From Nitrosospira sp. Is2 (GTDB lineage Bacteria; Pseudomonadota; Gammaproteobacteria; Burkholderiales; Nitrosomonadaceae): DNA of 64,000 nt. Under the pieces are notes generated by a model. The model did not search any database. It was given only the letters and a program-made list of their open reading frames with translations, and had not been told where the DNA came from. This document shows positions 1 through 8,830 of this stretch, in pieces. Where the stretch lies: positions 2,914,001 through 2,978,000 of the forward strand of contig NZ_CP137134.1 in assembly GCF_033095785.1 (NCBI RefSeq), written 5' to 3'. Numbering within the stretch: the stretch's first letter is position 1; each line of letters opens with the position of its first letter. The position numbers were made by a program, and so were the translations under genes.

Positions 1-1362
1 TACGGAGTCGCGCTTTCCACTGCCAGCACGGTCGTATTGCTACGCGCGCTTGAACAACGCGGTCTGCTAAAGTCCGTCAATGGATCAATTGCGGTTGGTT
101 GGCTGATCGTCGAGGACTTGGCGATGGTCCTGGTTTTGGTGCTACTGCCTCCACTCGCCGGATGGATGGGTGTTGATCCGGGCCATCCAACACCTGATCA
201 ATCCGGTTCCAACCTCTTTACTACGCTTTTGATCACCTTTGGCAAAGTATCCGTATTCGTTGCGCTGATGCTTATTGTCGGGAAGCGTGTTTTCCCCAAG
301 CTGCTCTGGCATGTCGCCAGCACGAATTCCCAGGAACTCTTCATTCTGAGCGTTATCGCGGTAGCGATAGGCATCGCTTATGGTTCGGCAATGCTTTTCG
401 GTGTCTCCTTTGCGCTCGGTGCTTTTTTCGCCGGAATGGTCATGCGCGAATCCGACTTGAGCCACAGGGCTGCTCAGGAATCGCTGCCGTTACGGGACGC
501 TTTTTCGGTACTATTTTTTGTTTCGGTGGGGATGCTGTTTGACCCAAATGTTCTCATAGAACAGCCGCTTCGGGTCCTGGCAACGCTTGGGATTATCATC
601 GTTGGAAAATCCTTGGCGGCCTTTTTTCTCGTGCTCCTTTTCCGTTATCCGCTTAATACGGCCCTCACTGTATCAGCGAGTCTCGCCCAGATCGGAGAAT
701 TCTCCTTTATCCTCGCGGCCCTTGGCGTTTCTCTCGGGCTTTTGCCGGTTGAGGCGCAAAGTCTTATCCTAGCCGGCGCTTTCATCTCGATCACGCTTAA
801 TCCGCTGGTATTCAGGATTATTGAGCCAGCGCAAGCCTGGATACGCGCTCGTTCCAAGCTTGCTTTGCTTCTGGAACGATCAGACGATCCTCTGGCCGAA
901 CTGCCTACGACAGTTGCGTCAAGTTACGTGACCAGCCACGTGGTGCTTGTCGGCTATGGTCGTGTCGGCCGTTATATTGGCGAAGCATTGGCCAAAAAAG
1001 GGATGCCGCTTGTTGTGGCGGAACAAAATAGGGAAGTAGTCGAGGGGTTGCGCAAGCGCGGAATCCACGCCGTGGCGGGCGATGCCGCGGAGCCCGCGGT
1101 GCTTATACAAGCGCATATAGCGCGGGCGGCCATGCTGGTGATAGCGGTGCCCGATACATTACGTGCGCGGCGTATGATCGAAATCGCACGTATACTTAAC
1201 CCGCCAATTGAGATTATCGTGCGAACGCATAACGAAGAAGAGGCGGCCTTGCTGCGTAAGGAGAGCGGCGGTGAGGTGTTTCTTGGCGAGCACGAGCTTG
1301 CTTTGAGCATGACCCGTTATGTCCTGGAAAAGATCGTCCCCGATAACGAAAGGCGCAAGTAA
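1..1362 (+). CDS. Monovalent cation:proton antiporter-2 (CPA2/KefB-YbaL type), 5'-truncated by window edge
   Basis: Membrane antiporter that exchanges K+ or Na+ for protons, with a cytoplasmic nucleotide-sensing domain. The reading frame is open from base 1 and already reads YGVALSTASTVVLLRALEQRG, the conserved mid-membrane segment of CPA2 exchangers, so the true start lies upstream of the window; the TTG at 37 is not a credible start. Several hydrophobic helices follow to about residue 250. A TrkA-N Rossmann domain then begins at HVVLVGYGRVGRYIG (GxGxxG motif) and runs almost to the C-terminus. This helix-plus-TrkA-N layout is typical of YbaL/KefB/KefC proteins. Substrate ion and any glutathione gating cannot be decided from the visible part. 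Confidence 0.9.
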   Translation, partial: YGVALSTASTVVLLRALEQRGLLKSVNGSIAVGWLIVEDLAMVLVLVLLPPLAGWMGVDPGHPTPDQSGSNLFTTLLITFGKVSVFVALMLIVGKRVFPKLLWHVASTNSQELFILSVIAVAIGIAYGSAMLFGVSFALGAFFAGMVMRESDLSHRAAQESLPLRDAFSVLFFVSVGMLFDPNVLIEQPLRVLATLGIIIVGKSLAAFFLVLLFRYPLNTALTVSASLAQIGEFSFILAALGVSLGLLPVEAQSLILAGAFISITLNPLVFRIIEPAQAWIRARSKLALLLERSDDPLAELPTTVASSYVTSHVVLVGYGRVGRYIGEALAKKGMPLVVAEQNREVVEGLRKRGIHAVAGDAAEPAVLIQAHIARAAMLVIAVPDTLRARRMIEIARILNPPIEIIVRTHNEEEAALLRKESGGEVFLGEHELALSMTRYVLEKIVPDNERRK

Positions 1363-1458
1363 GCGACCGCATCTGGCATTGCGTCTATGAGCGCTTCGGT
1401 TTGTTTTAAGACGGAATTCTGCTGGGTCAAAGTATGATTTTGATTATAGGAGGAATGC

Positions 1459-1812
1459 ATGAATGACACGATGGTCGTCTACCAGAAGCCTACATGCAGT
1501 AAATGCCGTGAAACGCTCGCGCTTCTGCGAGAAAGTGGTGCGGAGTTCGAAGCCGTCAATTATTATGAGATACCTTTAACCGCGCAGCGATTGCGGGAGC
1601 TGATCGATAAGCTTGGCATGACCGCACGCGAAATATTACGCCGAGACGAACCGCTGGCGCGTCATCTTGACCTCGGCGAGGGAGGGTTGTCAGATGATGA
1701 GTTGATAAAAGTCATGGTGGAGAACCCGGATTTGATTCAGCGACCCATTGTCGTGCGAGGCGATAAGGCAGTGCTGTGCCGCCCGCCTGAGAATGTAAAA
1801 AAGTTGCTCTAA
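1459..1812 (+). CDS. arsC: ArsC-family reductase (glutaredoxin-coupled arsenate reductase type)
   Basis: Small thioredoxin-fold protein of 117 aa, the usual length for ArsC. The N-terminal active site reads KPTCSKCRE with Cys13 and Cys16, a CxxC variant; the C-terminal NPDLIQRPIVV segment is the conserved ArsC cis-proline and arginine region. The family reduces arsenate to arsenite using glutathione and glutaredoxin, but YffB/Spx-like relatives share the fold, so true arsenate activity is not proven. A strong AGGAGG ribosome site sits about 7 bases before the ATG. No arsR, arsB or acr3 gene lies nearby, so a general thiol role is also possible. Confidence 0.85.
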   Translation: MNDTMVVYQKPTCSKCRETLALLRESGAEFEAVNYYEIPLTAQRLRELIDKLGMTAREILRRDEPLARHLDLGEGGLSDDELIKVMVENPDLIQRPIVVRGDKAVLCRPPENVKKLL

Positions 1813-2006
1813 CGAGTTAGCCGAGCAAGATTCATAACGCTCGCTGGAGCCTTTGTGCCGAAGAACGCGTGAAGCGATGCATGGCCGCGTCCGCTCGCGT
1901 ATCTCGCTGCGGCCCACATCTTCCGTAAAGGAGCAAGCATAATAAAACTCTGAAGGGTGTCCATATTGCTAAAATGCGAACACTGGAAGATTAGCGAGGA
2001 GTATGA

Positions 2007-2390
2007 ATGAACACAATGTATAGCAGAGCGCTGTTGCTATTCGGCCAGCTTACTCTAGCGATCCTGCTCTCGACGTTGACGGGGGTAGCGAAAGCAGAGT
2101 GCAACGGCTGCCTGTGCCCTGGGAATCCATGCAAATTGTGCCCGTTGCCACCGACGAAAGATGCACCGCCGGTCCAGGGCGAGCCGGACACATGCGTCAA
2201 AATCAAAGAAAAAGTACCGGCGGTATCGGCTAGGACGGAGCCGGATGCGCATTATGCAAGTCTTGATAAATCGATAATGGAGTGTGTCCGAAATGGCGGG
2301 GATGTGGTTATGAATTCCCGCCGAAGCAAGGAGTTTCCGTCCAAGCACTATTGCAAACCCTACGTTGCGCCTGCTGGCAGCAAAAATTAA
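2007..2390 (+). CDS. Cys-rich secreted hypothetical protein
   Basis: 127-residue protein that I do not recognise. Residues 1-30 form a signal peptide (hydrophobic core LLLFGQLTLAILLS, likely cleavage after AKA). The mature start is very rich in cysteine and proline (ECNGCLCPGNPCKLCPLPP), with further Cys residues in the DTC, MEC and HYC contexts, suggesting disulfides or metal binding in the periplasm. A GAGGAG ribosome site precedes the ATG closely. It stands alone between the ArsC-like gene and the glrK operon on the same strand, with about 190-base gaps on both sides. Confidence 0.7.
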   Translation: MNTMYSRALLLFGQLTLAILLSTLTGVAKAECNGCLCPGNPCKLCPLPPTKDAPPVQGEPDTCVKIKEKVPAVSARTEPDAHYASLDKSIMECVRNGGDVVMNSRRSKEFPSKHYCKPYVAPAGSKN

Positions 2391-2578
2391 GATAACCGGA
2401 ACGGATATGCGATCGAACAGCGGATTGAAAGAAGCGGGCAAAAGTTTCCGCCCTTCAGCGCGATTTCGACCAATTTTGCAACTCATCCGTTTTCTAACCG
2501 CTAAAGCATGAATTTCATAAGCGTGAACCCCCGGCCAGTAGACTTCGTCTCATGCTGGAGGGGCATCAAAGGAGATAA

Positions 2579-4087
2579 ATGACCGCTCGCGCAGAGGCCG
2601 CAAGGCAGGAGTCCGCGTCTGGCGCAGGGTCGATGTTGCGCATGCGGCGTCATCCGCAATCTTTCCTTAAATTGATCCTGCTAGGCTTTGCGCTTGTAGG
2701 TCTGCCGCTCATCATCGCTCTCGTCAACAACGCGCTTTCCATTGACCGGCTTGCTGACCACAGCCGCAAAGCGGTTTACCAAGCCGCACAAATTGCACAC
2801 AGCAGCCGGGCGCTGGCGGACGAAATCGCCACAATGGAACGGGCTGTGCGGCAAACGCACATCCTGCACGATACATCCCTACTGGAAGGCTATTTTCGCG
2901 CGCATAACAAATTCGAAACCACCGCAGCGAGCCTATTGGAGCTCTCCTTGCATGCTGAGCAGGAGCAATTGTTGACACAACTGCAATCATCTGAAGCTTC
3001 TATTTACCAGAAAGTCTCCGCTTTAAAACAGTCGCCTGAACAATTGCGCGATCTTATCGATAGCTTTGTGCTTCTGCGAGATTCCGCGCGCACCTTTGCT
3101 ACGGTTGGTTATGCATTGATTGAACGGGAGGTCGACGAAATGCAGGACATGGCGGGGTACGCCCGATTTACCGTTGGGTGGCAGCTTCTGGCGCTTATTC
3201 CATTTGCAATTTTGCTGGCATTTGCTTTCTCGGTGCGGATAGCACGGCCTATCCGGCAGATTGATGAGGCGATACGCAATATGGGCCAGGGTGAACTCTC
3301 AAAAGTCATCCGCGTGGATGGACCGCAGGATCTGGTGTATTTCGGCGAGCGTTTGGACTGGATGCGGCGGCGACTGCTAAAGCTCGAAGAGCAGAAAACC
3401 CGATTTCTGCAACATGTTTCCCACGAACTCAAGACGCCGCTTACCGCCATGCGTGAAGGCGCCGATCTGCTTGCGGAAGGGGTGGTCGGGGATTTGACCG
3501 AAGAACAGCAGCGCATCGCGCGTATACTCCATAGCAATAGTGTTCAACTTCAGCGTCGTATCGAAGACTTGCTGAACTACAGCGCCCTCCAGGCCGAGAA
3601 GGCCGCGCTGGTGAAACAGAAAGCGAATCTGACTAAAATTCTGGATGCGGTGCTACAAGACCAGAACCTTATTATCATGAGCAAGGGCTTGAGAATGGAG
3701 CTGTCTGTCCCGGAGATCGTGATCGACTGCGACGAACAGAAAATAAAAATTATCTTGGACAATCTGTTATCGAACGCGGTGAAATTTTCGCCGCCGGGTG
3801 GCTGCATTCGTATTTGGACAAGTAAAACAGCCGAGCTGGCTCAGTTGGACATTGTGGATGCGGGCGCGGGCGTGGATGAAGCCGACCGCGAGAAAATATT
3901 CGAGCCTTTTTATCAGGGGCGGCGCGTGCTTGACAGCCACGTGAGGGGCACTGGACTGGGGCTTTCCATCGCGCGTGAGTATGCCCTTGCGCATGGGGGC
4001 AATATCGAGCTTGTCGCGCGAGTCGCTGTCGGCGCACACTTTCGTTTTACCTTGCCGATTCGTGATCCGGATGAAATTCATGAGTAG
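2579..4087 (+). CDS. glrK: Sensor histidine kinase, GlrK/QseE-like
   Basis: Membrane sensor kinase of 502 aa. TM helices at about 29-51 and 199-219 enclose a periplasmic sensing region; HAMP follows at about 220-270. The HisKA H-box reads FLQHVSHELKTPL with the phospho-acceptor at His282, and the HATPase domain shows the N-box (DNLLSNAVKFSPPGG) and G-box (GTGLGLSIA). AAAGGAG lies just before the ATG. The stop overlaps the next gene, a QseG-like lipoprotein, which is followed by a sigma-54-dependent response regulator: the enterobacterial glrK-qseG-glrR order, which supports the specific name. In enterobacteria this system controls the glmY small RNA and envelope functions; the target here is unknown. 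Confidence 0.88.
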   Translation: MTARAEAARQESASGAGSMLRMRRHPQSFLKLILLGFALVGLPLIIALVNNALSIDRLADHSRKAVYQAAQIAHSSRALADEIATMERAVRQTHILHDTSLLEGYFRAHNKFETTAASLLELSLHAEQEQLLTQLQSSEASIYQKVSALKQSPEQLRDLIDSFVLLRDSARTFATVGYALIEREVDEMQDMAGYARFTVGWQLLALIPFAILLAFAFSVRIARPIRQIDEAIRNMGQGELSKVIRVDGPQDLVYFGERLDWMRRRLLKLEEQKTRFLQHVSHELKTPLTAMREGADLLAEGVVGDLTEEQQRIARILHSNSVQLQRRIEDLLNYSALQAEKAALVKQKANLTKILDAVLQDQNLIIMSKGLRMELSVPEIVIDCDEQKIKIILDNLLSNAVKFSPPGGCIRIWTSKTAELAQLDIVDAGAGVDEADREKIFEPFYQGRRVLDSHVRGTGLGLSIAREYALAHGGNIELVARVAVGAHFRFTLPIRDPDEIHE

Positions 4088-4646
4088 GCTTAACGGGAAA
4101 TTCATCCTACTTTGCACGGCGATCTATATGACAGGGTCGCTGTTGACCGCCTGTTCGGCAACGCGGGAAAATTCGGCAACGCCGGAAAATCCAGCCACGG
4201 TGGCCCCGGCGCAGGCATCGGCGGAGACTGCTGTGACCGGGCAGATGGATGATATGATGCAGTATTACGAATCCCTGCGTAAGCAGTCTCCCGCGGATCT
4301 CGGCCGCGTGTACGAAAAAGTGAAGCAGAATTTTGCGCAAAATAAAAGCGATGTGAACCGCGCCAGACTGGTATTGCTTCTTATCTTGCCGAACAGCTCC
4401 TTTCGCGACTTACATTCGGCTATCAATCTTCTCAATGAGTGGCCGCGGGATACGAAGACCACTACGAGTTTGCAAAGCTTCCGAAACCTGTTGGCGAGTC
4501 TGCTGGGAGAACAACAGCGTGTAAACCACGGAATGGAAGAGTTGTCGCAAAAACTTAAAGACGAGCAGAAACGCGTAGAAACCCTGCAAAGTCAAATCGA
4601 TGCCATAAAAAGCATGGAAAAAAACCTTATTCTTAGAGAACCTTGA
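4080..4646 (+). CDS. qseG: QseG-like outer-membrane lipoprotein of the Glr system
   Basis: Small lipoprotein of about 188 aa. The ATG at 4080 overlaps the last codons of the kinase gene (stop 4085-4087), so translation is probably coupled; an ATG at 4071 is an alternative. The N-terminus has a short basic stretch, a hydrophobic core and a lipobox LLTAC with Cys25. The middle resembles QseG/YfhG tetratricopeptide-like sequence, and the C-terminus is a predicted coiled coil rich in E, K and Q (QQRVNHGMEELSQKLKDEQ region). In enterobacteria QseG interacts with the sensor kinase in the periplasm; position between kinase and regulator supports the same role here. Confidence 0.75.
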   Translation: MSRLNGKFILLCTAIYMTGSLLTACSATRENSATPENPATVAPAQASAETAVTGQMDDMMQYYESLRKQSPADLGRVYEKVKQNFAQNKSDVNRARLVLLLILPNSSFRDLHSAINLLNEWPRDTKTTTSLQSFRNLLASLLGEQQRVNHGMEELSQKLKDEQKRVETLQSQIDAIKSMEKNLILREP

Positions 4647-4661
4647 AAAAGCGCTCGCAAG

Positions 4662-6023
4662 ATGCCTGATACGAAGCCAAAAATCCTTATTGTTGATGAC
4701 GATACAGATCTGCTTGAATTACTCGTGATTCGGCTAAACGCTGCCGGATATAAAACAGAGGCTGTGCAAAGCGCGGAGGCAGCGCTCAACTATCTGGACG
4801 TGGCGCGGCCACAACTGGTCATCAGTGATATGCAGATGAGCGGCATGGATGGCATGCAGTTATTCGACCACATCCATCGTACGTTACCCACGTTGCCGGT
4901 GATCATATTAACAGCGCACGGGACGATACCAGATGCCGTGGCAGCGGTGCAGCGGGGGGTGTTTGGGTATCTGGCTAAACCTTTTGACAGCAAGACGCTG
5001 TTATCCAACATTAGCCAAGCCCTGCGGCTTGTCCCGGGAGGCAACCAGCAAAAAGAAGCTCCGCAGGCATCGTGGAGGAAAAATATCATTACCCAAAGCG
5101 CGGTGATGGAGGATCTGCTGACCAAAGCGGGGCTGGTTGCGGAAGGCGATGCAAGTGTACTGATCTATGGCGAAAGTGGCGTCGGCAAAGAATTATTTGC
5201 TCATGCGATCCATGATGCGTCCAAACGCTGCCATCATCCGTTTGTGGCTATCAATTGCGCAGCCATTCCGGAACAATTACTTGAATCGGAACTTTTCGGT
5301 CATGTCAAAGGCGCATTTACAGGCGCGGTCCGAGATCACAAGGGGTTGTTCCAGCTAGCCGAGGGGGGGACAGTATTTCTCGACGAAATCGGGGATATGC
5401 CGCTTTTGCTCCAGGTCAAGTTGTTGCGAGTCCTACAGGAAAGGCAGGTTCGCCCAGTTGGATCCACTCAAGCGATGACGGTGGATGTGCGCATTATTTC
5501 TGCCACGCACCGGGACCTTAAGGCGGAAATTGCGGCCACCACCTTTCGCGAAGACCTGTATTACAGGTTGGATGTGGTTGCGTTGACAATTCCGGCATTG
5601 TCACAAAGGCGCGAGGACATCCCCTTGCTCACGAATTATTTTCTCAGCACGTTTTCAGAAAAGTACAATAAAAATATTAACGGATTCGCTCCCGAGGCGA
5701 TGGAAATGTTGGTAAGCGCCTCCTGGCCCGGAAACGTGAGACAACTTATGAACGTGGTCGAGCGATGCGTTGCCTTGAGTACGGCTCCTCTTATTTCGCC
5801 TGTATTGGTGTATGACGCAATGCACCATGAAGAAGAGCACCTCGTGTCCTTCGAAGACGCACGCAAGAGCTTTGAAAGGGATTACCTGGTACGCGTGCTG
5901 AAGATTACGGGGGGCAATGTCACGCAGGCCGCGCGGCTCGCCAAACGCAATCGTACAGAATTTTATAAGCTGCTCCAGAGATACCAGCTCGACCCTTCCG
6001 TTTTCAAGCAGGCGCAGGGTTAA
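4662..6023 (+). CDS. glrR: Sigma-54-dependent response regulator, GlrR/QseF-like
   Basis: NtrC-family activator of 453 aa, 15 bases after the lipoprotein gene. Receiver domain 1-120 has acidic residues DDD at 12-14, phospho-acceptor Asp56 and Lys106 (LAKPF). The AAA+ domain has Walker A GESGVGKE at 170-177, the sigma-54-contacting GAFTGA loop at 217-222 and Walker B VFLDE at 238-242. A Fis-type helix-turn-helix (GGNVTQAARLAKRNRTEFYK) closes the protein. It should activate sigma-54 promoters after phosphorylation by the adjacent kinase. Confidence 0.9.
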   Translation: MPDTKPKILIVDDDTDLLELLVIRLNAAGYKTEAVQSAEAALNYLDVARPQLVISDMQMSGMDGMQLFDHIHRTLPTLPVIILTAHGTIPDAVAAVQRGVFGYLAKPFDSKTLLSNISQALRLVPGGNQQKEAPQASWRKNIITQSAVMEDLLTKAGLVAEGDASVLIYGESGVGKELFAHAIHDASKRCHHPFVAINCAAIPEQLLESELFGHVKGAFTGAVRDHKGLFQLAEGGTVFLDEIGDMPLLLQVKLLRVLQERQVRPVGSTQAMTVDVRIISATHRDLKAEIAATTFREDLYYRLDVVALTIPALSQRREDIPLLTNYFLSTFSEKYNKNINGFAPEAMEMLVSASWPGNVRQLMNVVERCVALSTAPLISPVLVYDAMHHEEEHLVSFEDARKSFERDYLVRVLKITGGNVTQAARLAKRNRTEFYKLLQRYQLDPSVFKQAQG

Positions 6024-6196
6024 CTTCAAGCGCCGATGCCTTCCGAGGTAGCCCGACGGGTTACGCTTGCCGAAATCATCTCGATTATGCCGTCCCCGGG
6101 GTTCGATCTTTAATCATGGCTCAGGCTTTATGCTTGTCCAGAGCCTCGCAATCGTTCCCGTCCTCCAGGCCCGCTGGCAACAACGTCTTCATTCAA

Positions 6197-7773
6197 TCAG
6201 GATACGCCCCGAATCGGGTTGCGCTCATCCTCGATGAATTTATCACCCTTTTTTACGACAAAGCCCAGCTCTGTCCACCATCTCACCATATCGTGATACC
6301 CGTCGTCACCGTCACGAATGCCGCGAGAGAAGGGCTGAATCCCGGCTGCAGTAATCACATCTACCGGCCGCTGGGCCGGCCGCCATAACTGGCCGCATGC
6401 GGAAAAATCGGCTTGCCAGGGAAGCGCCATGCGCTCAGTCAGAAAGCCTGGCGGAAGGGTATGTTTGATACGGAATGGCGATTCATAGGTCGCCGCCTGC
6501 GCGATCACGTAAGTAACCTCAATCCCCGGGAAGAACGGTGCACCGATACAGCCTTCCAGAGCTGCTCGGGTCAGTGCGTCCGGTTGTTGATCGAGCGAGA
6601 GCTCGTCCAAAGGAACGGGTGTGGGTTCGGTTACCCAGTCGGCATAAAAATCGCCCTGTGACCATTTTTCCATCATTGCATGCTGGTAGCTTGTCAGCGC
6701 CGCAAACTCGCCTTGTAGCGGATTGTCCGGATCAAGCCCACTATACACGTATGGCATATTACTCTGGCCAAATGCTGGAGGGGCGGAGTTCGGATGAACG
6801 TTGGTGTTGGGTTTCATCAACTTGTTGAAAACGCCTTGCCGGACCGCCCTGGAATCGGCGATTTGTCCGCCAGCCTGATCAGTCGTGCAGGAGTCAGGAA
6901 GTTTCCAGAGACGCCGTGGTGGCGGTTGCTCTGCTCAACCACCCATGATATCAATACGGTACGCTTCAGTATCGGATAGATATCGCGAGTGAACGAGGGT
7001 ACTTTTTTCATGAGATGCGGGGAAAAAGTCCGCGCGTTTACACTCAGCGCCTGGTCATACCATGTGGTTACGTTCTCAATGCCGGCCGCATACGACGGAG
7101 GGGCGATCACCACCCACGCGCCACCTTCCGCGAGGATTGGTTCGTTATCCGTGACCTCTACCACAGCATTTACGGGACCATCGGAGACACCGTCGTACCA
7201 GCCGTCATTGTTGGCAAAATTATTCAGGCCGCTACCGATTGGGGAACTCGATTTACCGGGACCCCCGACCACGATCAGGCGCCCCTTCTTATCGGTGAGT
7301 ATACGGCCGAGTACGCCCCTTTTACTCCCTTCAACATTTCCATTCAGAATGAAATGGATATCCCCGCTGAGCGTGAGAGGTGGTTTGTTCTTTCCCGACC
7401 GGGTTTGCGCGCCCGCGTCGATGACCAACCCGGCCCGGTCGTAGCCTTCATTTCGATGTGGCGCCGATGGGCCTCCCGGAGGAAACTGAGCCGCGGCCGC
7501 TTTGCGATTGACGAGGTGCACGCTCCACTTGATATGGGTTTTCTCATCTGGAGTCACCTCTCGCTCAAGCGTTTCTTCACCAAACTCATCGCGTGTGAAT
7601 TGATAGACTCGAAATCGGGCTGCTTGCGGCTTAATTTTTCCTGGGGATGAATCGTCGCGGTAAGGTTTATCCGAGACAACCCCCGGAGATTCAGGACCGA
7701 CAAAATAACTTGCCTCGCTGTTTCCTATCCGGGCAATTCCTATAGACGGATAGATCCGATAGATCGTTTTCAT
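6197..7773 (-). pseudogene. LodA-like (CTQ-dependent amino-acid oxidase family) gene broken by a frameshift
   Basis: Two reading frames encode the halves of one LodA/GoxA-family protein. The first (7773-6817, 318 aa) starts with the family signature YRIYPSIGIARIGNS. The second (start near 6817, end 6197) carries LEGCIGAPFFPGIEV and ALPWQADFSACG, which hold the Cys and Trp that form the cysteine tryptophylquinone cofactor in this family. Upstream of its ATG the second frame is open and reads SRAVRQGVFNKLMKP, family-like sequence, so a one-base shift near 6845-6865 joins the halves into about 525 residues. The first half ends in TGATG, which could imitate a two-gene operon. Family members oxidise lysine or glycine, releasing H2O2, and need the flavoprotein LodB; none is seen here. 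Confidence 0.75.
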
Positions 7774-8124
7774 CGGTATTTTTTCTCCTCTCCCTTCGGG
7801 GCGCTTGGAAAATTTCCTGTAGATATTACTTTAGCTCATCAGGAATTGACTAAGTTATTGCCGCTCCTGCCCCCTCTTTTAATAAATGTAGTGGAAGCGG
7901 GAAATGTTCGGAAGCGAACGGAAGCACATGGAATTTCTGCGAAACTGGTGACTAAAGTGCAACTGCACGAGGCACGGTTTTGCGAGGTGATGGAAGGGTC
8001 ATTGCGGAACAAGGAGCGCCTTCCCGCGACATGCCGGCCGGGGATGCCACAACTTCAACGCAGCGCTATCGCTGGCAACCGATTGTTAATGACCTAAAAC
8101 TGAAATGCGATTCCGAGGGACCAT
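7774..8124. other. Divergent intergenic region
   Basis: About 350 bases between the LodA-like gene (leftward) and the hydrolase gene (rightward). An AGGAGA ribosome site for the LodA-like gene lies at about 7780-7790 on the minus strand. An 83-codon frame at 7846-8097 has no family resemblance and no good ribosome site. Promoters for both flanking genes should lie here, but I cannot name -35/-10 boxes with confidence. Confidence 0.4.
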
Positions 8125-8805
8125 ATGCGAACCAATCACACCAGCGAACTTATTCCAGAAACACGGGCGGTGCAAATCCCTGCCGCGGGCGTAGTATTGA
8201 ACGCCGACTTGACCATTCCTGAGGGCGCCGTAGCAATTGTTGCGTTCGCACATGGCAGCGGGAGCAGTCGTCACAGCAGCCGAAACCGATATGTCGCGAA
8301 AACGCTCAACGGGTACAAGTTTGCCACGTTGCTCGCTGATCTGCTGACAGAAGAGGAGGAAATTATCGATGAGCGAACCCGGCATTTGCGCTTTGACATT
8401 CCAATGCTGGCAGACCGGTTGATCGATATTGCGACATGGTTGCAACGTGAGCCGCAAACCAAAGATTTCAAGATTGGCTGGTTCGGGGCCAGTACCGGAG
8501 CCGCCGCCGCGCTGATCGCGGCAGCCCGGCGGCCCGAGAATGTCATCGCTGTGGTTTCGAGAGGCGGGCGCCCGGACTTGGCCGGGAGCTATTTATCTCA
8601 AGTTATAGCCCCCGTCCTTCTTATAGTAGGGGAAAACGATCTTGAAGTGCTCGAACTGAATAAATCGGCGCTGGCACAACTGAATACCGAAGCGAGGTTG
8701 GAAAGCGTGCCGAACGCCACGCATCTATTCGAAGAGCCGGGCACACTTGCGGCAGCCGCCCTTCTGGCCGCCGAGTGGTTCCAAGTCTACTCTTCGCCCA
8801 TATAA
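8125..8805 (+). CDS. Alpha/beta hydrolase, dienelactone-hydrolase-like
   Basis: 226-residue cytoplasmic hydrolase. The N-terminal strand leads to an oxyanion segment FAHGSGSSRHS; the nucleophile elbow is GASTG (Ser in GWFGASTGAAAAL); a late ENDLEV stretch supplies the likely acid and NATHLFEEPG the histidine. This variant is often found fused to or beside phosphoribosyltransferases and erythromycin-esterase-like proteins, and the next gene here is indeed such an esterase. The substrate is unknown. Confidence 0.8.
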   Translation: MRTNHTSELIPETRAVQIPAAGVVLNADLTIPEGAVAIVAFAHGSGSSRHSSRNRYVAKTLNGYKFATLLADLLTEEEEIIDERTRHLRFDIPMLADRLIDIATWLQREPQTKDFKIGWFGASTGAAAALIAAARRPENVIAVVSRGGRPDLAGSYLSQVIAPVLLIVGENDLEVLELNKSALAQLNTEARLESVPNATHLFEEPGTLAAAALLAAEWFQVYSSPI

Positions 8806-8830
8806 GGCGAATACCGGAGCGGTTAATGAT

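Noticed and set aside
7015..7650. Plus-strand frame of 211 codons
   Set aside because: Antisense to the N-terminal half of the LodA-like gene, with composition of a shadow frame.
6197..7773. Two-subunit operon instead of a broken LodA gene
   Set aside because: The second frame is open upstream of its ATG with family-like sequence, and the two parts together make one family-length protein.
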